Position numbers and translations under genes: made by a program | The notes under the pieces: generated by a model | Database searches by the model: none | What the model was told of the DNA's origin: nothing | What the model saw: only the letters and a program-made list of their open reading frames with translations | Source of the DNA: Mucilaginibacter gossypii | GTDB taxonomy: Bacteria; Bacteroidota; Bacteroidia; Sphingobacteriales; Sphingobacteriaceae | DNA length: 64,000 bases | Reading direction: 5' to 3' | NCBI RefSeq assembly: GCF_900100945.1 | Contig: NZ_FNCG01000009.1 | Span: forward strand, 124,001-188,000 | Part shown: one piece after another, positions 1 through 9,638 of the stretch | How positions within the stretch are numbered: the stretch's first letter is position 1 | How the letters are laid out: the number at the start of each line of letters is the position of its first letter

Positions 1-1597
1 AAGCCTTCCCACTGTTGGCATTGATAATTTTATAATATCCGTTGTCGGTTAGCTGAATTGACCATTTCTGATTTGCGCCGCCACTGTAGTCCCATAAATC
101 TATCTGCCCGCCGTCAGCCCCGCTCCAGCCATAAACTTCAAGGCACTTTCCTGTGGCGTGCATAGGCGTTAACCTGTAATAACCACCTCCCGCATCTTCC
201 ACTTTAAATTGCTGGTTTGCCCCTGCTAAATAGTCCCACTGATCGGCCTGTGTTTGATTAGCAGTGCCCCAGCCGGCAAATTCCAGGGCTTTAAAACTGT
301 TTCTGCTGTAAATCTGATAAACCTGCCCAACCTGAATCGATGAAGACGTATTGTTTTGCCCGCCCTGTATTACTGCGGCTAAACCTTGTTGATCGGCCGC
401 TCCGTTAGTTTGCCTGCTCATAAGCCTGAATGCATTATTACCCGTCGCGCCGTCATCAAAATAAAACGGACGCAAGCCATATTGTAATGCTTTATGGGTA
501 ACATAATTAAGATAATACGCCCTGCCTGCAAGATGCAATGTTAACGCATCTCCCGTCAGTGTTGTGGACCGCCGGATAGCTCCATATTCGCCCAATATCA
601 CCGGAATGCCCTTGTCAATGAACTTAGACTTCATCAAAGGAAACTCTGCAACTGCATCCGACTCCTCACCATAGGTGGGATTCCTTGAAGCATCCGTTGT
701 AGAATGGTAGCCATTGCCCCAATAATAGAACATACTGCCCCAGCTTGCATCTGATGACAAACCGGCAAAATTAAAGGGAGTATAATAATGCACTTCAACC
801 ATCAGTCGATTGGATGCTGGATCTGTAGGCAAGGTATTCATTAAACTGTTGGTATTATCAATGTTAGTACCCGGCCCCTGGATAAGGAGTACCCTGTAAC
901 TGTTATGCCCACCAGTTGACCGCACCGCATTGACAAACGTTTGGTGATAAGAAAGCAGTACCCCCATTCCCGTAGCATCAGATACTGCAGGTTCATTTGC
1001 GCTGGCAAATATCACATGCTCGTCAAAGCCTCGCATTTGAGTAGCTATTTGTTCCCAAAAGGCTTTTTGTTTGGCACTAACTGCGGCCTGTGCGGCGGTG
1101 GTACAATTGTTCTCCAGCCACCCCCCGTCCCAATGTATGTTCAATATCACATATAAGCCGTCATTAACGCAATATTGAACAACCTGCTGCACCCGGTTAA
1201 GCCACGATTGCTGTATTTGCCCGGTGTTTTGGTCAGAGTACTGGTCCCAATCACAGGGAATACGAATTGCCGTAAAACCGGCTTTCTTTACTCCGTCGAT
1301 AAGTGCCTGTGTAACTAATGGATTGCCCCAGGCAGTTTCTGATCCACTTGCTTCCAGCGTATTACCTATATTCCACCCCAATTGAAACCTTGCTGCAAGC
1401 TGTGCGGCTGTACTGGTTACCCCTGTTTGATCAGGCGCAAGAGGCGACGTATTGTAATTTGGATAACTGGTTATAGCCAATGTTTTAACTGCTTTGGAAA
1501 CAGGCAGCTTAACAACCGGACTGGCAATTTGTTGCTTTTGGCACCGGGTAAACAATAAAATCGCGGCTACGCTGAAAAAACAGTTAAGTGTTCTCAT
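1..1597 (-). CDS. GH5 endo-glucanase lipoprotein with C-terminal ricin-type lectin domain (partial, 3' end beyond window)
   Basis: Reverse-strand reading frame, open from ATG at 1597 through the left edge (about 532 residues visible). The N-terminus is a lipoprotein-like signal (LLFTRC). The GH5 clan-A barrel follows from about residue 60, with WNIGNTLEASG, LNIHWDGGW, the acid/base Glu in SANEPA (about residue 203) and the nucleophile Glu in LGEYGA (about residue 339). From about residue 405 there is a beta-trefoil lectin-like region with repeated QxW-type motifs (QADQWDYLAG, DLWDYSGGANQKW), as in RICIN/CBM13 domains. The catalytic part closely resembles the two other GH5 copies in the window (11238-12704 and the truncated 21399-22133), so it belongs to a GH5_4-like endo-beta-1,4-glucanase/xyloglucanase group. 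Subfamily and substrate are inference. No copy of the putative HTCS box was seen upstream. Confidence 0.9.
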   Translation of the reverse strand, partial: MRTLNCFFSVAAILLFTRCQKQQIASPVVKLPVSKAVKTLAITSYPNYNTSPLAPDQTGVTSTAAQLAARFQLGWNIGNTLEASGSETAWGNPLVTQALIDGVKKAGFTAIRIPCDWDQYSDQNTGQIQQSWLNRVQQVVQYCVNDGLYVILNIHWDGGWLENNCTTAAQAAVSAKQKAFWEQIATQMRGFDEHVIFASANEPAVSDATGMGVLLSYHQTFVNAVRSTGGHNSYRVLLIQGPGTNIDNTNSLMNTLPTDPASNRLMVEVHYYTPFNFAGLSSDASWGSMFYYWGNGYHSTTDASRNPTYGEESDAVAEFPLMKSKFIDKGIPVILGEYGAIRRSTTLTGDALTLHLAGRAYYLNYVTHKALQYGLRPFYFDDGATGNNAFRLMSRQTNGAADQQGLAAVIQGGQNNTSSSIQVGQVYQIYSRNSFKALEFAGWGTANQTQADQWDYLAGANQQFKVEDAGGGYYRLTPMHATGKCLEVYGWSGADGGQIDLWDYSGGANQKWSIQLTDNGYYKIINANSGKA

Positions 1598-1997
1598 ATT
1601 TAAATATTAATTGGTTTATAGCAAAAAAAGAACAATTAAACAGAGCGCATAAACAAACGTCATTTTAGCGATTGCGCTTCTGTTTTAAATCAGTGCAGGT
1701 TGTTTTTTGGTTAAAGCCTCTCTTAGGCTATTGGTTTGGGAGCCAAATACATAGGCCGAAAAGGCCACAAAAGTGAATAAATAGGGTACTGAATGTTTAA
1801 TTTAAAAGAAAATATGATACCGGTGACTATAATCTTGAATACTATAGATATAATTCAAGATAAAATATAACGAAAATTATTATCAACTGAGATTAAGACC
1901 CTACTAAAGTAATTTAAATAAAACTAATTCATTTCACTCCTTTAAGTTGTAAATAATAGTAATTTAGTAATATTATTAATACCTCAACCTACTTTAA

Positions 1998-2141
1998 ATG
2001 ATTAGCAAAATAGAAGAAACAGCCGTGACCATGTCCGTGGGTTCGCCGCTACAAAATTTGGGGTTTTATACCTCCCTTACTTTCTTAATGGCTATGGTGA
2101 TTTTTCAAATCAGGTATACAACAAAAAAAAAGAAACCCTGA
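1998..2141 (+). CDS. possible 47-residue single-pass membrane peptide
   Basis: ATG at 1998 opens 47 codons ending in TGA. The product has a polar N-terminus, one hydrophobic stretch (FYTSLTFLMAMVIFQI) and a lysine-rich tail (RYTTKKKKP), as expected for a small inner-membrane peptide with a cytosolic C-terminus. There is no clear ribosome binding site and no recognised family. It is the only plausible coding segment in the 850-bp AT-rich gap between the GH5 and GH39 genes. It may be chance. Confidence 0.25.
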   Translation: MISKIEETAVTMSVGSPLQNLGFYTSLTFLMAMVIFQIRYTTKKKKP

Positions 2142-2447
2142 ATATTATTTAAAGAAGTTATAAGGATATTTATAAAATATCCGATCAATAATAAATGTTG
2201 CTCACCAATTAGCCAAACCAATTGCCAAATTCGATGCGGACAGGCTATATTGTGAATTTTAACCGGTATATAAAACGAATAAATATGCGTGCCAGCTTAA
2301 TTGAGCTGCCGAAGATGAAAATAACTGTGTAAGAGGTTTAGCTTTGCAGATTAACTAACAAACTACCCGGGCATACGCCAGTAGGTGATACTTTTAAATG
2401 AGTATCATCCATCTGCTGACGTATTAAAATGAGATAACTGAAGGCTG
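2142..2447. other. AT-rich intergenic stretch downstream of GH39
   Basis: No gene was found here. An interrupted inverted repeat (TGATAC at 2386-2391 and GTATCA at 2402-2407) lies about 40 bp past the GH39 stop and could form a weak 3'-end hairpin, but no T-run follows it on the GH39 strand. The remaining gap 1598-1997 is likewise AT-rich and must hold the promoter of the left-edge GH5, which I could not pinpoint. Confidence 0.3.
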
Positions 2448-4031
2448 CTAAAGTTTAACGATATTAATGAAAGCAACATCGTTTTCCCTGACAGGAAGTT
2501 TCTTAAACGCCTTACCTGATGCATTTACTGTAATATCCTCATGCCAGACGGCTGCACCACTATTTTCCTTTTTTAGTTTATCAACCTGTGCTTTTGTCAA
2601 TTGATCAGGTTTATCGAAAGACAGGTACGTTGTGTACGGATCATTTACCTTATATCCCGTTTTATAGATTTCCATCCGATATTTGCCGCTGGGCATACCG
2701 GATATTACCAATTCAACCTCTCCTTTTGATTTAGCAGGCAGGTCGCGGACATAGTAAGCCTGGTTATTGACAGAATCAGGCAAAGTATAAGTGTAGTCCC
2801 AAAGCAACACCTGAACATCCCCTTTTTTATTTTTACAGGCCCAGGAGGAGCTATCCTGATCTGTTATTTCCGTTTCACCTAATTTGTTTAAAAAAGAATA
2901 GGCAAAAAAAGCCGGCTTCTTTATCCCCTGAGTATTGAGTAAACCGAAACCTCCGTGGAATGGCGTAAACCGTGGTCCGGCCTCTTCAAAGATGTCAGTG
3001 AACGTCCAGTAAGACATGGAATTGGCTGCAGATCCGGTTTGCTTCAATTTTTCAAGTATATATGCCGCTTCGTGATAACTATCGTGTATGGGATCTGACG
3101 GAGTATAAGATGAGCTCCATTCGGTATAATGTAATTCGAGGCCCGGAATTGTGGAGTTTTCTATTTGCTTGCGTGAATTCCGAACATCACCGCTAACGCT
3201 TCCTTTGTTTTTGTCAAGTACGGTACCGGTTGAACCGTACTCGTCCAAAAAGCCTTGTTTTACACCATAAGCATGGGTACTTATAAAATCAATAGGAACT
3301 GAATTTTTGCTGCAAAAATCTATCATGTCAGGTACCCATGCCGCACCGGCAGTAGCCGGCCCCCCTACTTTATAGGCTGGGTTTACGCTTTTTATCGCCT
3401 TCGCGCTATATTGATACAATTTAAAATACTCTTCTTGCGAACCTGTCCAAAAACCATCTTTGAGGTTCGGCTCATTCCAAACTTCAAAATACCATTTTTT
3501 AACTTCGTCAATTCCGTACCGCTCGGTAAAATGCTGAGTAAGGTTACGGATTAAACCTTCCCATTTATTATAGTCTTTCGGGGGTGTTACATTTCCCCTC
3601 CACCAAAAAATTGTCTTATTACCACTTGCCAACGCTCCCGGCATAAACCCCAGTTCAACAAACGGTTTCATGCCTATACTTAAAATATAATCATATAAAG
3701 CGTCAACGTATTGGTAATTATATTCCGGCTTACCATTCCTGTCTTCCCGGTAAACAGCCATATCGTCTGTAAGCAGGCCATGCATCCTGATATATTTAAA
3801 ACCGCATTCTTTTTGTACAGTGGCCAATTGCTGCTGCCAGTCGGCCCGCAAGCCTTCATTTGCGCGCCCTGCTCCTACACAAAAATTAAATGACCTATTA
3901 AAACGTCCTTTTTCTTTTTTAAAATCGATGTTGATAACCCTTTTAGCTTGATTTACTTTTTCCGGGTTGTTACCTTGAGCAAAAACGTTACTAAAAAAAA
4001 GGCTTCCTAAAATAATGGGTAAGATTTTCAT
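2448..4031 (-). CDS. GH39 family glycoside hydrolase, secreted
   Basis: 527 residues with a cleavable signal peptide (ending NVFAQ) and a (beta/alpha)8 barrel of the GH39 type. The acid/base Glu is in the motif FEVWNEPNL (about residue 185) and the nucleophile Glu is in HYTEWSSS (about residue 303). A beta-sandwich follows (about 400-527). GH39 enzymes are mainly beta-xylosidases, with some arabinosidase and iduronidase activities. Given the xyloglucan-like PUL, a beta-xylosidase or arabinosidase trimming side chains in the periplasm is plausible. The gene diverges from susC across 782 bp. Its promoter at 4108-4163 carries the same conserved element as the susC promoter, so it appears co-regulated by the HTCS. 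Confidence 0.88.
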   Translation of the reverse strand: MKILPIILGSLFFSNVFAQGNNPEKVNQAKRVINIDFKKEKGRFNRSFNFCVGAGRANEGLRADWQQQLATVQKECGFKYIRMHGLLTDDMAVYREDRNGKPEYNYQYVDALYDYILSIGMKPFVELGFMPGALASGNKTIFWWRGNVTPPKDYNKWEGLIRNLTQHFTERYGIDEVKKWYFEVWNEPNLKDGFWTGSQEEYFKLYQYSAKAIKSVNPAYKVGGPATAGAAWVPDMIDFCSKNSVPIDFISTHAYGVKQGFLDEYGSTGTVLDKNKGSVSGDVRNSRKQIENSTIPGLELHYTEWSSSYTPSDPIHDSYHEAAYILEKLKQTGSAANSMSYWTFTDIFEEAGPRFTPFHGGFGLLNTQGIKKPAFFAYSFLNKLGETEITDQDSSSWACKNKKGDVQVLLWDYTYTLPDSVNNQAYYVRDLPAKSKGEVELVISGMPSGKYRMEIYKTGYKVNDPYTTYLSFDKPDQLTKAQVDKLKKENSGAAVWHEDITVNASGKAFKKLPVRENDVAFINIVKL

Positions 4032-4107
4032 ATTGATTTTTATATCTCAGCTTACAATATTGGTACGCAGCAATAAACGAAGCTAAGCAATATCATATCA
4101 GAGGCTG

Positions 4108-4163
4108 CAAATTTATGTTGCACCATGCTCCTTATTGTTGGTAAATAGGGATACAAATGTTAA
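4108..4163 (-). promoter_or_regulatory. putative HTCS-controlled promoter of GH39
   Basis: On the reverse strand a 37-bp element (4163 to 4127) contains CATTTGT and a degenerate second copy (TATTTAC) 12 bp later, then AACA. Exactly 11 bp after the element lies TAAATTTG (4115-4108), a perfect match to the Bacteroidota -7 consensus TAnnTTTG. The GH39 ATG is 77 bp further on. The same arrangement recurs at 4407-4462 and 22219-22274. Confidence 0.65.
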
Positions 4164-4406
4164 TTTTTGATGATCGTATCTGCAATGACCTTCGCCGGTC
4201 TCTTCAACAGTTTTTAAAATTGGTATTATTTTCGCATTTGTTAGTACTTTTCGGCGATTTTACCTTCAAATTTAAATGTCAATAGCTGTTCTTAAAGCTT
4301 CACTTTTAGCTTTTTTGGGAATATTGCTGGCTCTGCATTGGCGTTTTGACGCCTATTATTGATAAAAACAACTTTAATTGACTTATAATCAATTAGTTAA
4401 TTTTAA

Positions 4407-4462
4407 TTAACATTTGTACCCCCATTTGTAAACAATCGATTGCGATTGGTCATCTAATTTCA
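4407..4462 (+). promoter_or_regulatory. putative HTCS-controlled promoter of the susCD operon
   Basis: The element at 4407-4443 has two exact CATTTGT direct repeats (4411-4417 and 4423-4429, 12-bp period) followed by AAACAATCGATTGC. TAATTTCA (4455-4462), a partial -7 match, begins 11 bp after it, the same spacing as in the two sister promoters. The start codon is about 350 bp downstream, which implies a long leader. Confidence 0.6.
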
Positions 4463-4813
4463 TCCTCCATAAAGCGGCATATCTTCTATACCGATGCCGT
4501 AGTCTGATGCCTGAACAACGGGACAGATGATAACCAATTTTATGAATAACCTAATTTAAACTAAGCATTATGCCAAAACGCGTACTTATTAATACTTGTG
4601 CCATTCACGAGGCAAACCATTAAAAAAATCAATTCAGGATTTGTTGTAAATATCCCGTCCGCATTACGCAGGTATGCTTCCGTGTAAATATCCCGATGCT
4701 CTCGCCAACTTCAGTTCCACTGTAATAAAATATGAATATGACAGGATAAATCAAGTCCGAAACCAATCAAATAAACAAACCAAATAACCAAACAATTATG
4801 AACCCCAATTAAC
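4463..4813 (+). other. long untranslated leader of susC
   Basis: About 350 bp separate the predicted -7 element from the susC ATG, and no credible ORF lies between. The leader holds an exact 12-bp direct repeat (GTAAATATCCCG at 4646-4657 and 4684-4695, 38-bp period). Its last 60 bp are A/C-rich and unstructured up to the start codon. It could host post-transcriptional control. Confidence 0.4.
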
Positions 4814-7800
4814 ATGGAAAAAGATTTACGAAAAAGATTAAGACATGTAGTACTGCTGTTTACAACTTTGTTGTTGTTAAACCTTACAGGTTACGCGCAA
4901 AGTGTTAAAATTACAGGTAAAATTACCAGTACAGACAATAATCAGCCGCTGCCCGGTGTAACCATTAAAGTAAAGGATTCGCCAACGGGCACACTATCTG
5001 GTGCAGATGGCAGCTACAGTATCAATGCAAAAAATGGGGATGTGCTGATTTTTAGCTTTATAAGTTACAATTCCCAGCAAATATACGTAAGCTCATCTAC
5101 CGTTATAAACGTAGCCCTCAAACCCGCAACCAGCGACTTGAACGAAGTTGTTGTAATTGGTTATGGCACCAGGAAAAGACATGACCTTACCGGGGCTATA
5201 TCGTCAGTAACAGCGGCAGACCTATTAAAAGCGCAACCTACCACATTTGACCAGGCCTTACAAGGAAGAGTAGCGGGTGTGGTTGTACAACAGGTATCAG
5301 GCCAGCCCGGTGGTGACGTTAACGTGCAGATCCGCGGTTTGGGCGGTTTTACAGGCGCCCCTCCCCTATATGTAATCGACGGGGTACAGATACCACCGAA
5401 TGGACAGTCGGCTATTGCGGGCAATGGCACTAACCCCTTATCCAGCATCAACCCCTCAGATATAGCTTCGATAGATGTGTTAAAAGACGCTTCAGCGACC
5501 GCTATTTATGGTTCGCAGGCATCTAACGGTGTAATTATTATTACCACTAAAAAAGGCACCACAGGTCCTCCGCTAATTAGTTATGACGGATACCAGGGCT
5601 GGCAAAAATTACCCAAGTATTATGATGTGATGGATTTAAGGCAGTACGCCACTTTCATGAATGAAAAATCGGCAATTATCGGTTATGATATGCGGCCGCA
5701 ATTTGCAAATCCGCAATACCTGGGTGTTGGTACCAACTGGCAAAAAGCGCTGTTCCGTACAGCTCCTATGCAAAACCATAATTTAGCCATCAGCGGTGGT
5801 GATAGCAGGACAAAATATTATATATCAGGCACGTATTTTTCACAAACAGGGATAGCGTTAGGCTCAGATTTTAAAAGGACTTCGGTAAAAGCAAATATCG
5901 ATAATAAAACCACCGATTGGTTAAAGGTTGGCATCAACTTGAATATGGCGCATGTGGCCGAAAATGTTACCACTTCCAATACAGGTGTGATTTTGCAGGC
6001 GCTTAATCAAACGCCCGACGTAGCTGTAAAAAATCCTGATGGCACATGGGGGGGTAATGATCCCAATATTTATGGTGCGGTGGGCACTAACCCGTTTGCG
6101 ATAGCAACTATTGTAAAAGATTTTAAAAGCCGCTACCAGTTGTTTAGCAATGCCTATGCAGAAATCCAATTCACCAGGGATTTAACCTTGCGCAATGAGG
6201 TTGCCGGAAATTTTGACTTTGCAACTGAAGATTATTTTAACCCAAGCTATGTTATGGGCGCTTACACCAAGAGCAATAACAGTGGTACTGCTTCAAGCGC
6301 GCAAAATTTCTATAACTCAATCTCGAATTATTTAACCTACCAGCACACATTTGCAAAAAAATATTGGGTAAACGTAGTGGCTGGCCATGAAGCCCAGTTG
6401 CTTAAAAATAGCGGCATATCGGCTACCCGAACCAATTTTGCAAGTAATAACGTACAAACAATCAGCAGCGGCGACGCCACAACTGCAACCAATACCGGTG
6501 TTAAAGGACAAGGCGCTTTAGAGGCCTATTTTGGCCGGGCTAACTTTACTTATGACGACCGCTATTTGTTAACCGCAACCGTACGTCATGACGGTTCGTC
6601 GAAATTTGCTGAAGCCAACCGGTGGAATACCACATATTCAGGTGCCCTTGCCTGGAAGATTAACCACGAAAGCTTTCTTAAAAGTGTAAAAGCGATTAAT
6701 GATCTTAAGCTTAGGCTCGGTTACGGATTGGTAAACAATCAAAATATTGCTGAATATGCTTATGGTTCAACTCTAAGTACAATATCCACCGGTTTATCAG
6801 GTAATTCGCAAATAACTACTACAACTGGTAATCCGAACATCAAGTGGGAAACGACAAAATCATATAACCTTGGTTTGGATGCAACAGTGTTAAACGGAAG
6901 GATCAGTTTAACGGGCGATGTCTATTACCGCAAAACCAACAACCTTTTGCTTAGCCTTACCTTACCGTATTATTCAGGCACATTTGCTGCCGGTGGATAT
7001 TCACCCGGCGCAGTGCAAGCTCCATATGTAAACGTTGGCGCGGTGAGCAATAAGGGCTTCGAGTTTTCACTTAATACACAAAATATCCGGTCAAAATATT
7101 TTAACTGGAGCACCAACATCAACTTTACCCGAAATATCAACAAAGTACTTGCATTGGTTGACGGCACCCCGGCAATTTACGGATCTGTTTCCAAAACTGT
7201 TGTTGGCCGTTCAATCGGCGAATTTTACGGATACCAGGTACTGGGTATTTACAAAAACGCCGCCGACTTTGCAAAATACACCGCCTTGCCCCAAAATGGC
7301 AGCGGCCCTATACCTATAACGCCAGGCTCAGGTGGTGTTTGGGTAGGCGATGTTATTTTTAAAGACATTAATGGGGATGGTAAAATTGATGCAAACGATC
7401 AAACCTTTTTGGGTTCGCCCATGCCTAAATTTCAATTTGGCATCAATAACAGCTTTAGCTATAAAAATTTCGACCTGAATGTTTTTATGGCCGGCAATTA
7501 TGGCAATAAAGTTTATAACCAGTTAAAGGTTAACGGCGATAACCCTAATCAAAACTTTGGCTATTTCCCGTCTGTTTTCAACTATGCTAAAATCGGTTTG
7601 ATTAATCCAACCGGTTCCAGTTCGGATATCAACAATGTATTCATTACAAACCCTTCAACCAACATCGTCAGGATCAGCCAAAGCAGTGGTAATGATAACC
7701 AGCGCTTTTCCGACAAATATGTCGAAAACGGTTCCTATTTAAAGTGCAAAAGCATCGCTTTAGGATATAGTTTTTCAAATAACCTTTTGAATAAGATCAA

Positions 7801-7975
7801 ATTAAGATCGTTGAGGGTATATGTTAACGTAACCAATGTGTTCACCATTACCAAATACACCGGCTACGATCCTGAGATTGGCTCATGGAACCCATTAGCA
7901 GCCGGTATCGATAATGGATATTATGCACAGCCGCGCGTTTACACATTTGGCCTGAATGTATCCCTAAACAATTAA
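4814..7975 (+). CDS. susC: SusC-like TonB-dependent outer-membrane glycan transporter
   Basis: 1053 residues. Signal peptide (1-28, ending GYAQ), carboxypeptidase-regulatory-like N-terminal domain (about 32-105, ITGKITS then DGSYSINA), TonB-box/plug entry NEVVVIGYGTRKR (about 110-122), plug with the motif DVLKDASATAIYGSQASNGV, and a 22-strand barrel. Typical SusC features near the end are DINGDGKIDANDQTFLGSP (a Ca-binding-like loop) and a terminal strand ending in an aromatic-rich segment. Length is normal for the family. It imports oligosaccharides across the outer membrane in complex with the SusD encoded 11 bp downstream. The gene heads the operon with the SusD and SGBP genes. Substrate is inferred from the neighbouring GH5, GH2, GH3 and GH29 genes to be xyloglucan-like. 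Confidence 0.95.
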   Translation: MEKDLRKRLRHVVLLFTTLLLLNLTGYAQSVKITGKITSTDNNQPLPGVTIKVKDSPTGTLSGADGSYSINAKNGDVLIFSFISYNSQQIYVSSSTVINVALKPATSDLNEVVVIGYGTRKRHDLTGAISSVTAADLLKAQPTTFDQALQGRVAGVVVQQVSGQPGGDVNVQIRGLGGFTGAPPLYVIDGVQIPPNGQSAIAGNGTNPLSSINPSDIASIDVLKDASATAIYGSQASNGVIIITTKKGTTGPPLISYDGYQGWQKLPKYYDVMDLRQYATFMNEKSAIIGYDMRPQFANPQYLGVGTNWQKALFRTAPMQNHNLAISGGDSRTKYYISGTYFSQTGIALGSDFKRTSVKANIDNKTTDWLKVGINLNMAHVAENVTTSNTGVILQALNQTPDVAVKNPDGTWGGNDPNIYGAVGTNPFAIATIVKDFKSRYQLFSNAYAEIQFTRDLTLRNEVAGNFDFATEDYFNPSYVMGAYTKSNNSGTASSAQNFYNSISNYLTYQHTFAKKYWVNVVAGHEAQLLKNSGISATRTNFASNNVQTISSGDATTATNTGVKGQGALEAYFGRANFTYDDRYLLTATVRHDGSSKFAEANRWNTTYSGALAWKINHESFLKSVKAINDLKLRLGYGLVNNQNIAEYAYGSTLSTISTGLSGNSQITTTTGNPNIKWETTKSYNLGLDATVLNGRISLTGDVYYRKTNNLLLSLTLPYYSGTFAAGGYSPGAVQAPYVNVGAVSNKGFEFSLNTQNIRSKYFNWSTNINFTRNINKVLALVDGTPAIYGSVSKTVVGRSIGEFYGYQVLGIYKNAADFAKYTALPQNGSGPIPITPGSGGVWVGDVIFKDINGDGKIDANDQTFLGSPMPKFQFGINNSFSYKNFDLNVFMAGNYGNKVYNQLKVNGDNPNQNFGYFPSVFNYAKIGLINPTGSSSDINNVFITNPSTNIVRISQSSGNDNQRFSDKYVENGSYLKCKSIALGYSFSNNLLNKIKLRSLRVYVNVTNVFTITKYTGYDPEIGSWNPLAAGIDNGYYAQPRVYTFGLNVSLNN

Positions 7976-7986
7976 AATCAAGATTT

Positions 7987-9603
7987 ATGAAACGTATCAA
8001 AATAAATATAGTCTTGCTGGTTATCGGTATAATTATGATAAGCAGCTGCAAAAAAGATTACCTTAACCGCCCCCCTTTAACCGGTATTACTACCGATAAT
8101 TTTTATAAAAGCGGTTCGGATTTAAGATTGGCTACAGCTACACTTTACGCGCAGCCCTGGGCTACCTGGAATAACTTTCCATTGCTTGGGATGGGGGATA
8201 TCATGAGCGGCAATATGTTACAGCCTTATAATGCCGATCTCGTTCAGCTTACTACCTTTTCCATCACGCCGCAAAACGGAACGCTAACATCGGCATGGCA
8301 AAGCTTTTTTAACGTTATAGCGCATTGCAACATCAATATTAAAGCCATTAAGACCAAAATGCCCGATAGCGTAGCCGTAAAAAGTAAAACAAGCGCGCTT
8401 GGTGAAATCAGGTTTATTCGTGCTACTTCCTATTTTTATCTTGCCCAGTTATGGGGGCCTGTACCTATTGTAGAAGATAATGACAAGTTGATAGCTAACC
8501 CGCTGGTACCTCGCCATAAGCTTGAGGATGTATACAAGTTTATTATCAATGATTTAAGATACGCCGTTGCTAATTTGCCCCGAACTGATCAGCCTGGCCG
8601 TGTTACTACATGGTCGGCGCAGGGTATGCTGGCAAAAGTTTATTTAACCCGGGCCGGTTTAAATCAAAAAGGCTCACGCAACCAGTCTGATCTGGATAGC
8701 GCCGCGTACTATGCCGGTAATGTTTGCAAAACCAGCGGTTTATCTCTTTTACCAAGCTACTACAATCTTTTCAGGACACAGTATAATGACAATTCTGAAT
8801 CATTATTTGCCTATCAATGGGCGCCTGGAGTACCTTACGGGCAAGGTAATTCCATACAAGCCCAATTTGCACCAAGCGGCAGCCTTGTTACCGGCGGCGG
8901 CGGCTGGGGCGGCGCAATTGGCCCAACGATAGATCTTGCAAACCAGTATACTGCCCAGGACTCGGTACGCCGCAAAGCTACATTTATGCTTACCGGTGAT
9001 AAATACCCTGAGCTTAACGCGGCAGGTGGAGGTTACACAGCAACTGGTGTAAACGTTAAAAAACACATAGTAGGTACCGCCGCCGATAACAACTCGCCTA
9101 CTATGGACCTTTGGTCATCTATCGAGCATAATACTGTATTACGCCTTGCCGATGTATATTTAATTTATGCCGAAGCTTTATTAGGCAACAACGCATCAAC
9201 CACTAACACGGATGCATTGCTGTACTTTAATCAGGTACGCAGCAGGGCGGGTGTTGATGTTGTTACCCAACTTACTCCTGATATCATCATGAAAGAAAGA
9301 CGGATTGAGCTGGCCTTTGAAGGCCAGTACTGGTTTGACCTTGTGCGCCTTTCTTATTACGACCCTAATAAGGCAATTTCCATAATTAGTAAGCAAATAA
9401 CCCTTACAAATGACCCTGATCCTAATAACAGGTACGTGCCGCGTTCACAATTTAGCTATGATCCGGCCACTGGAGTAAAAAAAGCATCTAATAATAGCCT
9501 GATCATAACGCCGCCGACCGTTAACACATTTACGCTGCCTATACCGGCAAATGAGCAAACGGCAGACCCTAAGTTGTTAGAGGCCCCTGTACCCTATTAT
9601 TAA
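7987..9603 (+). CDS. susD: SusD/RagB-like surface glycan-binding lipoprotein
   Basis: 538 residues. Lipoprotein signal (IIMISSC, Cys about 20) followed by KKDYLN, typical of SusD N-termini. Helical TPR-like fold with family hallmarks: GEIRFIRATSYFYLAQLWGPVPIV (about 140-163; read as RFIRA and LWGPVPIV), LADVYLIYAEALLG (about 389), FNQVRSRAGV, and the C-terminal ELAFEGQYWFDLVRL. It forms the lid of the SusC channel on the cell surface. It lies 11 bp after susC and 35 bp before the SGBP gene, so it is co-transcribed. Confidence 0.95.
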   Translation: MKRIKINIVLLVIGIIMISSCKKDYLNRPPLTGITTDNFYKSGSDLRLATATLYAQPWATWNNFPLLGMGDIMSGNMLQPYNADLVQLTTFSITPQNGTLTSAWQSFFNVIAHCNINIKAIKTKMPDSVAVKSKTSALGEIRFIRATSYFYLAQLWGPVPIVEDNDKLIANPLVPRHKLEDVYKFIINDLRYAVANLPRTDQPGRVTTWSAQGMLAKVYLTRAGLNQKGSRNQSDLDSAAYYAGNVCKTSGLSLLPSYYNLFRTQYNDNSESLFAYQWAPGVPYGQGNSIQAQFAPSGSLVTGGGGWGGAIGPTIDLANQYTAQDSVRRKATFMLTGDKYPELNAAGGGYTATGVNVKKHIVGTAADNNSPTMDLWSSIEHNTVLRLADVYLIYAEALLGNNASTTNTDALLYFNQVRSRAGVDVVTQLTPDIIMKERRIELAFEGQYWFDLVRLSYYDPNKAISIISKQITLTNDPDPNNRYVPRSQFSYDPATGVKKASNNSLIITPPTVNTFTLPIPANEQTADPKLLEAPVPYY

Positions 9604-9638
9604 TTGCATTCAGAATCGTTTAGATAATTCTTAAAATC

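Noticed and set aside
941..1156. 71-residue forward ORF in the left GH5
   Set aside because: Shadow of the GH5 coding strand, as are the similar forward ORFs over the other GH5 copies.
2386..2407. TGATAC...GTATCA inverted repeat as an FNR-type box
   Set aside because: The half-site spacing is 10 bp, not 4, and it lies downstream of the GH39 gene with no promoter nearby.
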